From: JAFLTL01 sp964389525
GTDB lineage: Bacteria > Bacteroidota > Bacteroidia > Bacteroidales > Muribaculaceae
DNA length: 64,000 bases
NCBI GenBank assembly: GCA_964389525.1
Contig: CAYMEX010000010.1
Coordinates: forward strand, 31,704 to 95,703
Direction of reading: 5' to 3'
Part shown: positions 52,261 through 60,598 of the stretch, piece by piece
Position numbering within the stretch: the stretch's first letter is position 1
Layout of the letters: every line of letters begins with the position of its first letter
The notes under the pieces: model-generated
Seen by the model: the letters and a program-made list of their open reading frames with translations, nothing else
What the model was told of the DNA's origin: nothing
The model's database searches: none
Program-made: the position numbers and the translations under genes

Positions 52261-53784
52261 ATGCAGGAAAAAGTTATCATTCTCGACTTTGGTTCGCAGA
52301 CGACACAGCTCATCGCGCGACGTCTGCGCGAGCTCAACGTCTACTGCGAGATCCTGCCCTACAACAAGTTCCCCAAAAACGACCCTGCGGTCATTGGTGT
52401 GATACTGTCGGGCAGCCCGTTCTCTGTCTACGATGAAAAAGCCTTCCGATTGAATCTGGCCGACATCCCTGCTGAGCTGCCGGTGCTTGGCATATGCTAC
52501 GGCGCGCAGTTCATGGCTTATGAAAACGGCGGAAACGTCGAGCCGGCCGGATCGCGCGAATATGGCCGTGCAAAACTCTCGTTCGTCAACAACGCCGACA
52601 GCCTCCTTGCCGACGTAAATGTCGGCGATCAGGTATGGATGAGCCACGGCGACACTATCACGTCGCTCCCACAAGGTTGGGAAGTCATCGCATCGACACA
52701 CGACGTCCACGTCGGCGCATACTGCGTGCCTGGAGCAAAACGCTGGGGAGTGCAGTTCCACCCCGAAGTGTTCCACTCCGAGTGCGGAACGACAATACTG
52801 CGCAACTTCGTCGAGCGCATATGCGGCTCTAAACGCGACTGGAGCGCGGCATCGTTCATCGAGACGACAGTAGCAGCCCTCCGTGAGCAGCTCGGCAACG
52901 ACAAAGTCGTGCTCGGCCTCAGCGGCGGTGTCGACTCTTCTGTTGCGGCCGTTCTTCTCAACAAGGCCATCGGCGACCGTCTGACATGTATATTTGTCGA
53001 CCACGGGCTTCTACGCAAAAACGAGTTCACATCCGTGCTCCGCGACTACGAGGGACTCGGACTTAATGTTATCGGAGTCGACGCATCGGCCAAGTTCTTC
53101 AGCGAACTCGCCGGAGTCGAAGAGCCCGAGCGCAAGCGCAAGATCATCGGCAAAGGATTCATCGACGTATTCGACGCCGAGGCACACAAGATTGTCGACG
53201 TGAAGTGGCTCGCCCAGGGCACAATATACCCCGACTGCATCGAGTCGCTCTCCATCACCGGCACGACGATCAAGAGCCACCACAATGTGGGCGGACTCCC
53301 CGAGAAAATGAACCTGAAGCTCTGCGAGCCGCTCCGCCTTCTCTTCAAAGACGAAGTCCGTGCCGTAGGCCGTGAGCTGGGCATGCCCGAGCGACTCATC
53401 TCGCGTCACCCCTTCCCCGGACCCGGACTCGCCGTGCGCATCCTCGGCGACATAACACCCGAGAAAGTGCGCATCCTTCAGGAAGCTGACGACATCTTCA
53501 TCCAAGGACTCCGCGACTGGGGGCTCTACGATCAGGTCTGGCAGGCAGGAGCGATCCTCCTCCCCGTGCGCAGCGTAGGCGTCATGGGCGACGAGCGCAC
53601 CTACGAGCAGGCTGTAGCACTCCGTGCCGTCACATCGACCGACGCCATGACAGCCGACTGGGCACGCCTCCCCTACGACTTCCTTGCCAAAGTCTCCAAC
53701 GACATCATCAACAAAGTGAAAGGAGTCAACCGCGTAGCCTACGACATCTCCTCAAAGCCACCAGCCACAATCGAGTGGGAATGA
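52261..53784 (+). CDS. guaA: GMP synthase (glutamine-hydrolysing)
   Basis: 507 residues. The class-I glutaminase domain has nucleophile Cys79 (LGICYGAQFMAY) and VQFHPEVFHS. The ATP pyrophosphatase domain has the P-loop LSGGVDSS. The C-terminal dimerisation domain ends RVAYDISSKPPATIEWE. It makes GMP from XMP. The ATG at 52261 is chosen because the frame upstream of it runs through the phosphatase gene. Confidence 0.97.
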   Translation: MQEKVIILDFGSQTTQLIARRLRELNVYCEILPYNKFPKNDPAVIGVILSGSPFSVYDEKAFRLNLADIPAELPVLGICYGAQFMAYENGGNVEPAGSREYGRAKLSFVNNADSLLADVNVGDQVWMSHGDTITSLPQGWEVIASTHDVHVGAYCVPGAKRWGVQFHPEVFHSECGTTILRNFVERICGSKRDWSAASFIETTVAALREQLGNDKVVLGLSGGVDSSVAAVLLNKAIGDRLTCIFVDHGLLRKNEFTSVLRDYEGLGLNVIGVDASAKFFSELAGVEEPERKRKIIGKGFIDVFDAEAHKIVDVKWLAQGTIYPDCIESLSITGTTIKSHHNVGGLPEKMNLKLCEPLRLLFKDEVRAVGRELGMPERLISRHPFPGPGLAVRILGDITPEKVRILQEADDIFIQGLRDWGLYDQVWQAGAILLPVRSVGVMGDERTYEQAVALRAVTSTDAMTADWARLPYDFLAKVSNDIINKVKGVNRVAYDISSKPPATIEWE

Positions 53785-53803
53785 TGGCCTGCAGATAAAA
53801 ATC

Positions 53804-53850
53804 AGCCACCCGACAGCAACGGTTATTCCGTCTGTCGGGTGGCTTTTTTC
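53804..53850 (+). terminator. Terminator after guaA
   Basis: A perfect 13-bp stem starting AGCCACCCGACAG (53804-53816 with 53832-53844) followed by TTTTTC. Confidence 0.9.
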
Positions 53851-54047
53851 TTATCCACGTCTCCCGTAAAGATAATATATGACAATACTTGCCGACGTGA
53901 GCATCTCCGAAACCGACAACGCCAGCCATATCCCTTTGTAACCGGCACACAGCGGCATAAAGAACATGACCACAACCGTAGCAACATAAACAGCCTGAGT
54001 CACATTGAGTCGTGTCGCTTTCACATTATCTTTTGCAAAAGTTAGAT
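53851..54047 (-). pseudogene. Probable C-terminal remnant of a MATE-family efflux transporter
   Basis: A minus-strand frame of about 64 codons, with no usable start upstream, reads TFAKDNVKATRLNVTQAVYV, then VVVMFFMPLCAGYKGIWLA and SEMLTSASIVIYYLYGRRG before a stop. Two hydrophobic helices with GIWLAL.SEMLT and a basic end resemble the last segment of MATE transporters. It begins inside the last codons of the AAA+ gene, so the rest of the transporter has been lost or replaced. The assignment rests on my reading of a short segment. Confidence 0.45.
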
Positions 54048-55955
54048 CTTAAAACCGACACGAGGCCGCAATATGCGTTCGCGCTCTACGCGGCACACTA
54101 CGTCGGTCTGCTGTATCTCTGTCAGCGACGATTCACTCACCGAGCCTTCGGTTGTCACCCTCACCGCCATCGCAGGAAGCACCTCCGTCTGTATCATGTT
54201 GATCACATGACGCGCGTTGCCGAACGTGCTGTCACGGTTGCGGTAGTCATACTTCAGTCTGTCGGCAAGAGCCGTCCGGGCATCGGGAGTAAGTGTGTAG
54301 CAATACCGCGCGAGATACTTCTCCGCTATCTCCATCAGCTCCTGCTCCGTGAAGTCCTCAAAGACGTAGACATTCGACTCCGGGATACGCGACTTGAAAC
54401 CCGGATTCATTTCAAACATCCTTCTCATTTCTTTCGGATATCCGGCAAGCACGAGCATCCAGTCGCGATTCGACTCATCGGCAAGAGCCGTCAGCAGCGT
54501 CTCGATGACAAATTTGCCGGGATCACGCGAGTCATTAGGCTGATAAAGCTGATAAGCCTCGTCGATCAGGAGGATACCGCCACGAGCCTCCTCAAGTGCC
54601 GCAAGAGTTTTTTCCGACTCCGAGCTGTAGTTCTGCCCAAGAAGCGTCGCACGTTCCCTCACCACGACATGCCCTTTCGACAGAATGCCGGCACGGCGCA
54701 GCATAAGTCCCATCATCTTGGCGACAGTCGTCTTGCCGGTGCCGGGCGAACCTAAAAACATGGCGTGAAGCGGTGTCGTGCAATACGGATATCCCATGTC
54801 GGCTCTCATCTTGTTGAAACGCACCACACGCTCATATACCGAGAGTTTCTCTTTCACCGACCGCAGGCCTGTCAGATTCTCCAATGCCACCGGCAGCCCG
54901 ACTTCGTCACGCTCCTCATCCTCTTTTTGCGGTTCTTGCTTTTCTACGGCATCTTCCGGCTCATCCTCATCATCACTCCTTTCGTTCTTCTCAAGCTGGC
55001 TCGATATGAATCTGTCGAGAAGCTCATCAAACTCATCATCACCGCCATCGCCGTCACCTTGTGGCATAAGCCGCTTAAACCGCTCACCGGCTGCCTTGGC
55101 TGAATACTCTGAGAGTGGATCGATCTCGTCACCATGCCAGAAGCCTTCACTCTCATCTCCCGAAGTACTGAACACAAAACCCGCTATCGCATATCCCATG
55201 CACAGCAACTCGGCATAATGCACCCCGCGATCCGTAGTGCCTGCAGCAAACGCATACTCTACATAGTAGCGGCTTACACATGAGTCTATGCACTGTGGTT
55301 CCAGAAAGCGGCACACAGCACGATCACCGTCGGGATAATGCAGCCGCAGTTCCAACTCGGGCAGTATCATCGGCGGTCTGTACCCAAATCTCTGTACAAT
55401 ATTGAAACACACACGCAAGCATTGTCTCTCTGTCACATTCAGCGATCTGTAGACACTCGTTTCCCCCTCGCGCATCACTCCGCCGCACTCGACGTCATAC
55501 CACGTGGTCGGATGCCCGAGCTTATCCAGACGATACAGATGTATCACCTCCTCATCAAGGATTTCCGATGTGCCTTCATCGCACACCACAAGTTTGCATA
55601 TGTGACATCTCTCCAGGTCATCTGCCTGTAGCCGAAATTCCAGATAGGCCGTATGCTGGGGATTATTCCTGTGCATACACACCCTCACCTGTCTCTCGGC
55701 CAGCACACATCGTGTCGTGCAATCGACCAGTGCGAACCCCACAGTCCGCCTTACACCTTTCGGTGACTCTGTATCATATCTGCTGTTACAGAAATCTACC
55801 TTCACGGCAATCCCCGCAAACGTCTCGTCTGCAACAAAATCATGACGTTTGTCAAAATTGAGGTCGCAAAGCCTTGCACCGGCCTTTTTCCTCTCCTCCG
55901 ACGTAAAGGCGCAGAACTGCACCTCTTCAACATATATAGGCGATTCTTTTCTCAT
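54042..55955 (-). CDS. CbbX/SpoVK-type AAA+ ATPase with a large N-terminal domain
   Basis: 637 residues. The N-terminal 300 residues are beta-rich with many Cys and no family I recognise (FCAFTSEERKKAGARLCDL; CHICKLVVCDEG). An acidic linker (about 305-350) follows, then one AAA+ module: Walker A GSPGTGKTT at about 402-410, Walker B GGILLIDEAYQLY near 453, and sensor/Arg-finger parts NPGFKSRIPESN and GNARHVINMIQ. That module matches the CbxX/CfqX family. It is soluble and probably remodels a partner protein through the N-terminal domain. The nearest good promoter is 450 bp upstream at 56410-56440. Confidence 0.82.
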   Translation of the reverse strand: MRKESPIYVEEVQFCAFTSEERKKAGARLCDLNFDKRHDFVADETFAGIAVKVDFCNSRYDTESPKGVRRTVGFALVDCTTRCVLAERQVRVCMHRNNPQHTAYLEFRLQADDLERCHICKLVVCDEGTSEILDEEVIHLYRLDKLGHPTTWYDVECGGVMREGETSVYRSLNVTERQCLRVCFNIVQRFGYRPPMILPELELRLHYPDGDRAVCRFLEPQCIDSCVSRYYVEYAFAAGTTDRGVHYAELLCMGYAIAGFVFSTSGDESEGFWHGDEIDPLSEYSAKAAGERFKRLMPQGDGDGGDDEFDELLDRFISSQLEKNERSDDEDEPEDAVEKQEPQKEDEERDEVGLPVALENLTGLRSVKEKLSVYERVVRFNKMRADMGYPYCTTPLHAMFLGSPGTGKTTVAKMMGLMLRRAGILSKGHVVVRERATLLGQNYSSESEKTLAALEEARGGILLIDEAYQLYQPNDSRDPGKFVIETLLTALADESNRDWMLVLAGYPKEMRRMFEMNPGFKSRIPESNVYVFEDFTEQELMEIAEKYLARYCYTLTPDARTALADRLKYDYRNRDSTFGNARHVINMIQTEVLPAMAVRVTTEGSVSESSLTEIQQTDVVCRVERERILRPRVGFKI

Positions 55956-56098
55956 TTTTTTACAATTTTATATTAGACACATCGGGCATCTCTATATCAG
56001 GCACATTCATATTGCATTGACCTGCGGCGATATGCGGAAGCACACCCACAAGCCAGAAGCGCATGATAACTTCTGTCTCTGACACCCTCTTTTATAGG

Positions 56099-56272
56099 TT
56101 AAATACTCATCTTCATTCTCTCTTTCTTTTCCGGAGGCCTTCCTCCGAAACCTGCCAACATGTCAATATACTCCCTGCCGCCGGCTGCTGAAACATGGAT
56201 ACGTAAAGACGCACCACGGGCTGCCGGAGCATTTCTGCGTTTGAAAAATGTTGGTGTGGAAACTATGCGCAC
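56099..56272 (-). CDS. Candidate small protein upstream of the AAA+ gene
   Basis: A GTG-led frame of 57 codons reads MRIVSTPTFFKRRNAPAARG, then ASLRIHVSAAGGREYIDMLA and GFGGRPPEKKERMKMSI. Its composition looks protein-like (basic, with Gly and Pro in the tail). A second short ATG frame (56340 to about 56263, MKRLHLNNCKFGVTGPPDGRE) ends where this one begins, in another frame, so the two may be halves of one frameshifted gene. A consensus promoter sits 64 nt upstream of that ATG. I know no homologue; it may be spurious. Confidence 0.35.
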   Translation of the reverse strand: MRIVSTPTFFKRRNAPAARGASLRIHVSAAGGREYIDMLAGFGGRPPEKKERMKMSI

Positions 56273-56300
56273 CTCATCTCCCGGCCGTCTGGAGGGCCGG
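56132..56300. repeat. Two small hairpins in the AAA+ upstream region
   Basis: CGGAGG-CCTT-CCTCCG at 56132-56147 and CCGGCC with GGCCGG at 56281-56300. Neither is followed by a T-run. Both lie within or beside the candidate small ORFs. Confidence 0.5.
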
Positions 56301-56362
56301 TAACGCCGAACTTGCAGTTATTGAGATGTAGTCGCTTCATAGTTGAAAATGAAGATTTATTG

Positions 56363-56414
56363 TAAAAAAATGATTTGCGCCACGATGTGGCTGTTACCTC
56401 ATCATGGCGCAAAT
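56363..56414 (-). terminator. Terminator after cysK
   Basis: On the minus strand a 10-bp stem ATTTGCGCCA/TGGCGCAAAT (56414-56405 with 56382-56373) is followed by CATTTTTTT. The first arm overlaps the -7 box of the next promoter. Confidence 0.75.
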
Positions 56415-56440
56415 CTAATAAATCCTGTTTTATTTACAAA
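56410..56440 (-). promoter_or_regulatory. Consensus promoter overlapping the cysK terminator
   Basis: Minus strand: TTTG (56440-56437), 19-nt spacer, TAGATTTG (56417-56410). Transcription would start near 56404, inside the hairpin, so the new transcript carries only one arm and escapes termination. Confidence 0.65.
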
Positions 56441-56475
56441 ATACCTTCCTTCAAAAATTTGAATGTAAAATACGG

Positions 56476-57420
56476 TCACGCATGAAAGCTGTCGAACGCA
56501 AACAGTATGGTCGACATGTAGCGCTCGCCAGTGTCTGGCAGAATGGCCACAATAGTCTTACCGGCATTTTCCTTGTCACGGGCCATCTTTAGGGCAGCAT
56601 AAAAAGCAGCCCCCGACGATATGCCGGCAAGCACACCCTCGGCCGACGCCAGCAAACGGCCGGCAGCCACAGCCTCCTCATCGCTCACAGCGACAATCTC
56701 GTCTATCACGCTGCGGTCGAAATTACCCGGCACAAAACCCGCGCCGATTCCCTGTATCTTATGTGCGCCGGGAGCGTTACCCGAAAGCACCGCCGACGTC
56801 GCCGGCTCGACCGCAACAGCCTTCACCGACGGTTTCTGCTCCTTCAGATACTTGGCCGTACCGCTGATCGTACCGCCCGTACCTACGCCGCCCACCACTA
56901 TGTCGACCGCGCCGTCTGTGTCACGCCATATCTCCGGGCCGGTCGTCTGGTAATGAGCCTTCGGATTGGCCGGGTTGTCAAACTGCTGCAAAATCACCGA
57001 TCCGGGAGTAGCGTCGCGCAGTTCTTCAGCACGCCTTATGGCTCCCTTCATCCCCTCGTTGCCCAGAGTGAGTTCAAGACGCGCGCCATAAGCCTTAAGC
57101 AGATTCCTGCGCTCCACGCTCATCGTCTCGGGCATTGTCAGCACCACATTGTAGCCCTTGATCTTGGCCACCCATGCCAGACCTATGCCCGTGTTGCCCG
57201 ACGTCGGCTCGATTATAGTCGCACCAGGCTTGAGTGCGCCCGACCTCTCGGCAGCCTCGATCATAGCGAGAGCCACACGATCCTTCACGCTGCTGCCCGG
57301 ATTAAAACTCTCGAGTTTCACCAGCAGGCGTGCCGCGAACCCTTCCTCTTTCTCTACATTTGTTACCTCAAGAAGCGGAGTATTACCGATCAGCTCCGAC
57401 AGATTCTTTGCGATCTTCAT
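56476..57420 (-). CDS. cysK: Cysteine synthase A (O-acetylserine sulfhydrylase)
   Basis: 314 residues, PLP-dependent. The Schiff-base Lys46 is in NPGSSVKDRVA, the substrate loop is PTSGNTGIG (72-80), and the PLP phosphate site is GGVGTGGTISG. It makes cysteine from O-acetylserine and sulfide. It is 25 bp after the serine acetyltransferase gene, the preceding pathway step, so the two form an operon. Confidence 0.96.
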   Translation of the reverse strand: MKIAKNLSELIGNTPLLEVTNVEKEEGFAARLLVKLESFNPGSSVKDRVALAMIEAAERSGALKPGATIIEPTSGNTGIGLAWVAKIKGYNVVLTMPETMSVERRNLLKAYGARLELTLGNEGMKGAIRRAEELRDATPGSVILQQFDNPANPKAHYQTTGPEIWRDTDGAVDIVVGGVGTGGTISGTAKYLKEQKPSVKAVAVEPATSAVLSGNAPGAHKIQGIGAGFVPGNFDRSVIDEIVAVSDEEAVAAGRLLASAEGVLAGISSGAAFYAALKMARDKENAGKTIVAILPDTGERYMSTILFAFDSFHA

Positions 57421-57445
57421 CCTATTGTAAGCTTTAAACTAAGTA

Positions 57446-58363
57446 TTATATTCCGGCACCGTCCGTAAACGTTTCGGTTCGCGGTTGCCCTTGCAGTATG
57501 CGCGAGTAAGGAGGCAGGTTGTGAGTTACCCACACGTTGCCACCTATAGTCGAGTCATGCCCGATGGTGATGCGCCCGAGCACCGAGGCGTTTGAGTATA
57601 TCGTCACATTGTCCTCGATGATAGGGTGACGGGGCACATTGACAGGATGACCGTCGCTGTCAAGCGAGAAATTCTTTGCGCCAAGCGTCACACCCTGGTA
57701 TATTGTCACATGCTGTCCTATGATACACGTCTCACCTATCACCACACCCGTGCCGTGGTCGATGCTGAAATATTCACCTATCGCAGCGCCCGGATGTATG
57801 TCGATGCCCGTCTCAGAGTGTGCGATTTCCGTTATGATGCGCGGGAGCAGCGGCACGCCGAGTCCATGCAGCATATTGGCGAACCGATAATGCAGCATAG
57901 CCTTTATCGACGGATAGCAGAATATCACCTCCGCCTCATTGCCGACAGCCGGATCATTGTTGAATATCGCCCTGATGTCGGTGTAAAGTCGCCGTTTCAA
58001 CTCCGGCAATTCCGCTATTGCACTTGCCGCCTTGCTTCTTGCGACCGTACCGACATCCGACATGCCGACGCCCGAACCAAAATGCAGCCCGGCGGAGATC
58101 TGGCCCCGAACCATTGCAAACAGACGGTCAACACCGACACCGATATAGTAATGCCGCATCGACTCCGACGAGCGCATATCATAGAAAAACTCCGGGAATA
58201 GCAATTGCTTGAGTGTCTGCATTATCTCGCCGATCACAACGACCGACGGCAACGCATGGCCGCGGCCCGAATAGACCTCTTGCTCCGACACTGAGATTTC
58301 CGACAGTCGGGCAACGGTATTCGACAATGCCTCCGAAACCTCCGATGTAATCACTGATGACAT
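57446..58363 (-). CDS. cysE: Serine O-acetyltransferase
   Basis: 305 residues of the EpsC/CysE type. The N-terminal helical half is longer than in the shortest bacterial forms. The C-terminal half has left-handed beta-helix hexapeptides with the catalytic region DIHPGAAIGEYFSIDHGTGVVIGET and ITEIAHSETG. It makes O-acetylserine for CysK. Its promoter at 58588-58618 leaves an unusually long leader of about 220 nt. Confidence 0.92.
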   Translation of the reverse strand: MSSVITSEVSEALSNTVARLSEISVSEQEVYSGRGHALPSVVVIGEIMQTLKQLLFPEFFYDMRSSESMRHYYIGVGVDRLFAMVRGQISAGLHFGSGVGMSDVGTVARSKAASAIAELPELKRRLYTDIRAIFNNDPAVGNEAEVIFCYPSIKAMLHYRFANMLHGLGVPLLPRIITEIAHSETGIDIHPGAAIGEYFSIDHGTGVVIGETCIIGQHVTIYQGVTLGAKNFSLDSDGHPVNVPRHPIIEDNVTIYSNASVLGRITIGHDSTIGGNVWVTHNLPPYSRILQGQPRTETFTDGAGI

Positions 58364-58587
58364 AATTGTGATGATGTTACTTTGACAGCAACCCCATGTA
58401 CCCTTTAAGGCACATAGAGATCTGCTATGATTTAAATGAAAATAAACGGGAAAATGTTTTGGGAAACCGGCCTAAATATTCCGGAATACACGCATAAAAC
58501 CGGGCATCACCCGTTTATGCCTGCAGGTGAGCTCAACAACATCGGCACATTCGGCCGGAATAATACAGCTCGCGATAAATCATACCG

Positions 58588-58618
58588 CAAATTTACCCTT
58601 TGTTTTTAATTTCACAAC
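58588..58618 (-). promoter_or_regulatory. Promoter for the cysE-cysK operon
   Basis: Minus strand: GTTG (58618-58615), 19-nt spacer, TAAATTTG (58595-58588). Confidence 0.6.
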
Positions 58619-58688
58619 ATTTTCCACCCCAAAAAATATAAAACCAAATTCCGACCACATTCCCGACCCACGATTCCCATCCCCCCCC

Positions 58689-58719
58689 TAAAGCAGCTAT
58701 TACAGCTATCGCAGCTATT
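58689..58719. repeat. AGCTAT tract
   Basis: CTAAAGCAGCTATTACAGCTATCGCAGCTATT, with the same CTAAAGCAGCTA opening as at 1697 and 39778. Confidence 0.7.
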
Positions 58720-58796
58720 CCTCCCACCGCCGACTGCCGACACTCTCCTCCTCCCCCCCCTCACTCTGACGACTCCCTCCATCACACGGAGAGTAG

Positions 58797-58817
58797 GGAC
58801 GCACGGCTCGTGCGTCC
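58797..58817. repeat. GGACGCACG palindrome
   Basis: A 9-bp stem with loop GCT, preceded by GAGAGTAGG, the same lead-in as in the cassettes at 2760, 40055 and 40381. The rest of the cassette is absent here. Confidence 0.75.
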
Positions 58818-58909
58818 GCCTATAAAATCCACATTTCCGAGTTCCTAATTCCTTTACAAGATGCAAAGCCCTCCTCAACCCGCCACGTGGGTTGCATCTC
58901 CCCCGTCAA

Positions 58910-59017
58910 GGCATCGCAGATGCCGCAACCCGGCGCAGCCGGAGCTTAACCCCATCCTGTGAGCAAAGCGAACAGGGTGGGGATTGCCACACCCTGGCAC
59001 ACAGTCTCGCAGAGACT
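58910..59017. repeat. Series of four distinct hairpins
   Basis: GGCATC-GCA-GATGCC (58910-58924), CCGGC-GCA-GCCGG (58930-58942), an 11-bp near-perfect stem CCCCATCCTGT/ACAGGGTGGGG (58950-58982) and AGTCTC-GCA-GAGACT (59003-59017). Three of the four share a GCA loop although their stems differ. Confidence 0.7.
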
Positions 59018-59040
59018 GAACCAGCCCCCACACTCCATCC

Positions 59041-59068
59041 TCCACCCTACAGCAGCTACAGCAGCTAT
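59041..59068. repeat. AGCTAT tract
   Basis: CTACAGCAGCTACAGCAGCTATTA, shortly before the radical SAM gene promoter. Confidence 0.65.
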
Positions 59069-59126
59069 TACCCCCACCGCGGCCAGAAGGCAAACCCTCA
59101 CTTTTCTTCCCGTCGAATATTCTATG

Positions 59127-59134
59127 TATATTTG
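59127..59134 (+). promoter_or_regulatory. Probable -7 box for the radical SAM gene
   Basis: TATATTTG, 17 nt before the ATG at 59152, implying a leader of only about 11 nt. The -33 element is weak. Confidence 0.5.
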
Positions 59135-59151
59135 CCATATCTGCAACCGAT

Positions 59152-60597
59152 ATGCGCATCTCATTCCTCACACCACCGTCGTTTTTTCACCGACAGCCGG
59201 CCGAACGATCTGCCGGTTGCACACGGGTGGTTGTGCCGGTTCCCAACATCTATGAGCTAACACTTGCCGCGACTGTCAGGCGCGATATCGGCGCGAATGT
59301 CACAATTGACGACTTCACTTGCGGAAGCAAAAATATCGCGCGTTTCCGGCATTTTGCTCAAAACCACGACCACGACATCATTTTCATCTGGGGTGTCAAC
59401 CTCTCCTACAACGACGATCTGCAGGCACTTTCATTATTAAGACAGTACCGGCATAACCTTCCTGTCGTTTTAGCCGGTCCCGGTCCGACGTGGACACCTG
59501 CCCGCTATCTCATCGATCCACATGTTTTCGTCCTGCGCGGAGAGCCCGAGTACACCGCCTGCGACCTGCTGCTGACGAGCCTCTCTGTCGGCACCTCTCC
59601 GGCTGCGATACCTGGATTATCGTGGTGCGACGATAGTGGCCGCATACACAACAACGCCGCCCGACCGATCGCCGACAGCCTCGATGCCCTTCCCTTTCCG
59701 GCACGCGATCTCATCGCCGGGCGTGTCTACCACAACCCCAAACTAAAGACCGGCCCCTACACCACGGCATTCACGTCACGCAACTGCCCCTACCGGTGCA
59801 TCTTTTGCGTTCCCTCATCTCTGTCATTCGCCCGCGAGATCGAACATAGGCGCAGTCATGGCGTCAAGCCGCCTGTCGCTTTCCGTTCCGTCAGCTCTAT
59901 CGATGCCGAGATGGAGCAGATCGCAGCCATGGGCTACAGGGCCGTGGGCTTCATGGACGACAATTTTATATGGGACGGTAAACGCACGGCCGAGATATGC
60001 GCCGTCATGTCGCGACACCGGCTTGTGTGGGGCTGTCAGGCTCGTGCCGACGCCATTACACCCGACATTGCCGCCATGCTTGCATCAGGCGGATGCCGTT
60101 ATGTCGACATTGGCGTAGAGTCTTTCGACGACCGCATACTCGCATATATCAGAAAAGGCGAGACTGCCGACGATATCCGCCGCGCCATCCGTCTGCTTTC
60201 CGATGCCGGCATATCCGTCAAACTCAACGTACTCATCGGCAGTTCCCCTTACGAGACACCTCAGACCGTCGCGGCCACTCTCCGCGAGGTTCGCCGTCTC
60301 CCTGTCGATCAGGTGATGATAAATATTGTTTCGCCGTTTCCGGGAACGGAGTACCACGATATCTGCGTAAAAAACCGATGGCTTAAAGGAGGACGCTACG
60401 TCCCCACCGACGTCCAGCGCAATTCCATTCTGCAGCTTCCCGGCCTCACGCCAAGGCAGATGGAGCGTCTGCTTTTTCAGCACAATCTGCGCTACTTCCT
60501 TTCCCCTCGCTTCATCGCACGTCAGATCCTGCGCTTCCGTTCGCCAGGAGAGTTTGCCGCCGCCTTGCGGTCATTGAAGCTCAAATTGTTCGGATGA
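59152..60597 (+). CDS. Radical SAM protein with N-terminal B12-binding-like domain
   Basis: 481 residues. An N-terminal Rossmann-type segment (about 1-150; DIIFIWGVNLSYNDDLQALS, VVLAGPGPTW) resembles cobalamin-binding domains. The radical SAM core follows with Cys212-x3-Cys216-x2-Cys219 (NCPYRCIFC) and GYRAVGFMDDNFIWD, YVDIGVESFDD. This architecture is that of B12-dependent methylases and related enzymes (the B12-binding radical SAM group). The substrate is unknown. A glycosyltransferase gene starts 2 bp after the stop, so glycan or lipid modification is a fair inference. Confidence 0.87.
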   Translation: MRISFLTPPSFFHRQPAERSAGCTRVVVPVPNIYELTLAATVRRDIGANVTIDDFTCGSKNIARFRHFAQNHDHDIIFIWGVNLSYNDDLQALSLLRQYRHNLPVVLAGPGPTWTPARYLIDPHVFVLRGEPEYTACDLLLTSLSVGTSPAAIPGLSWCDDSGRIHNNAARPIADSLDALPFPARDLIAGRVYHNPKLKTGPYTTAFTSRNCPYRCIFCVPSSLSFAREIEHRRSHGVKPPVAFRSVSSIDAEMEQIAAMGYRAVGFMDDNFIWDGKRTAEICAVMSRHRLVWGCQARADAITPDIAAMLASGGCRYVDIGVESFDDRILAYIRKGETADDIRRAIRLLSDAGISVKLNVLIGSSPYETPQTVAATLREVRRLPVDQVMINIVSPFPGTEYHDICVKNRWLKGGRYVPTDVQRNSILQLPGLTPRQMERLLFQHNLRYFLSPRFIARQILRFRSPGEFAAALRSLKLKLFG

Positions 60598-60598
60598 C

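Noticed and set aside
56160..56303. 47-codon plus-strand frame (MSIYSLPPAAETW) in the AAA+ upstream region
   Set aside because: It has no promoter in its orientation, and the overlapping minus-strand frames are better supported by the consensus promoter.
58364..58587. Known SAM or other sulfur-related riboswitch in the cysE leader
   Set aside because: I could not find the conserved core of any riboswitch class I know, so no call is made.
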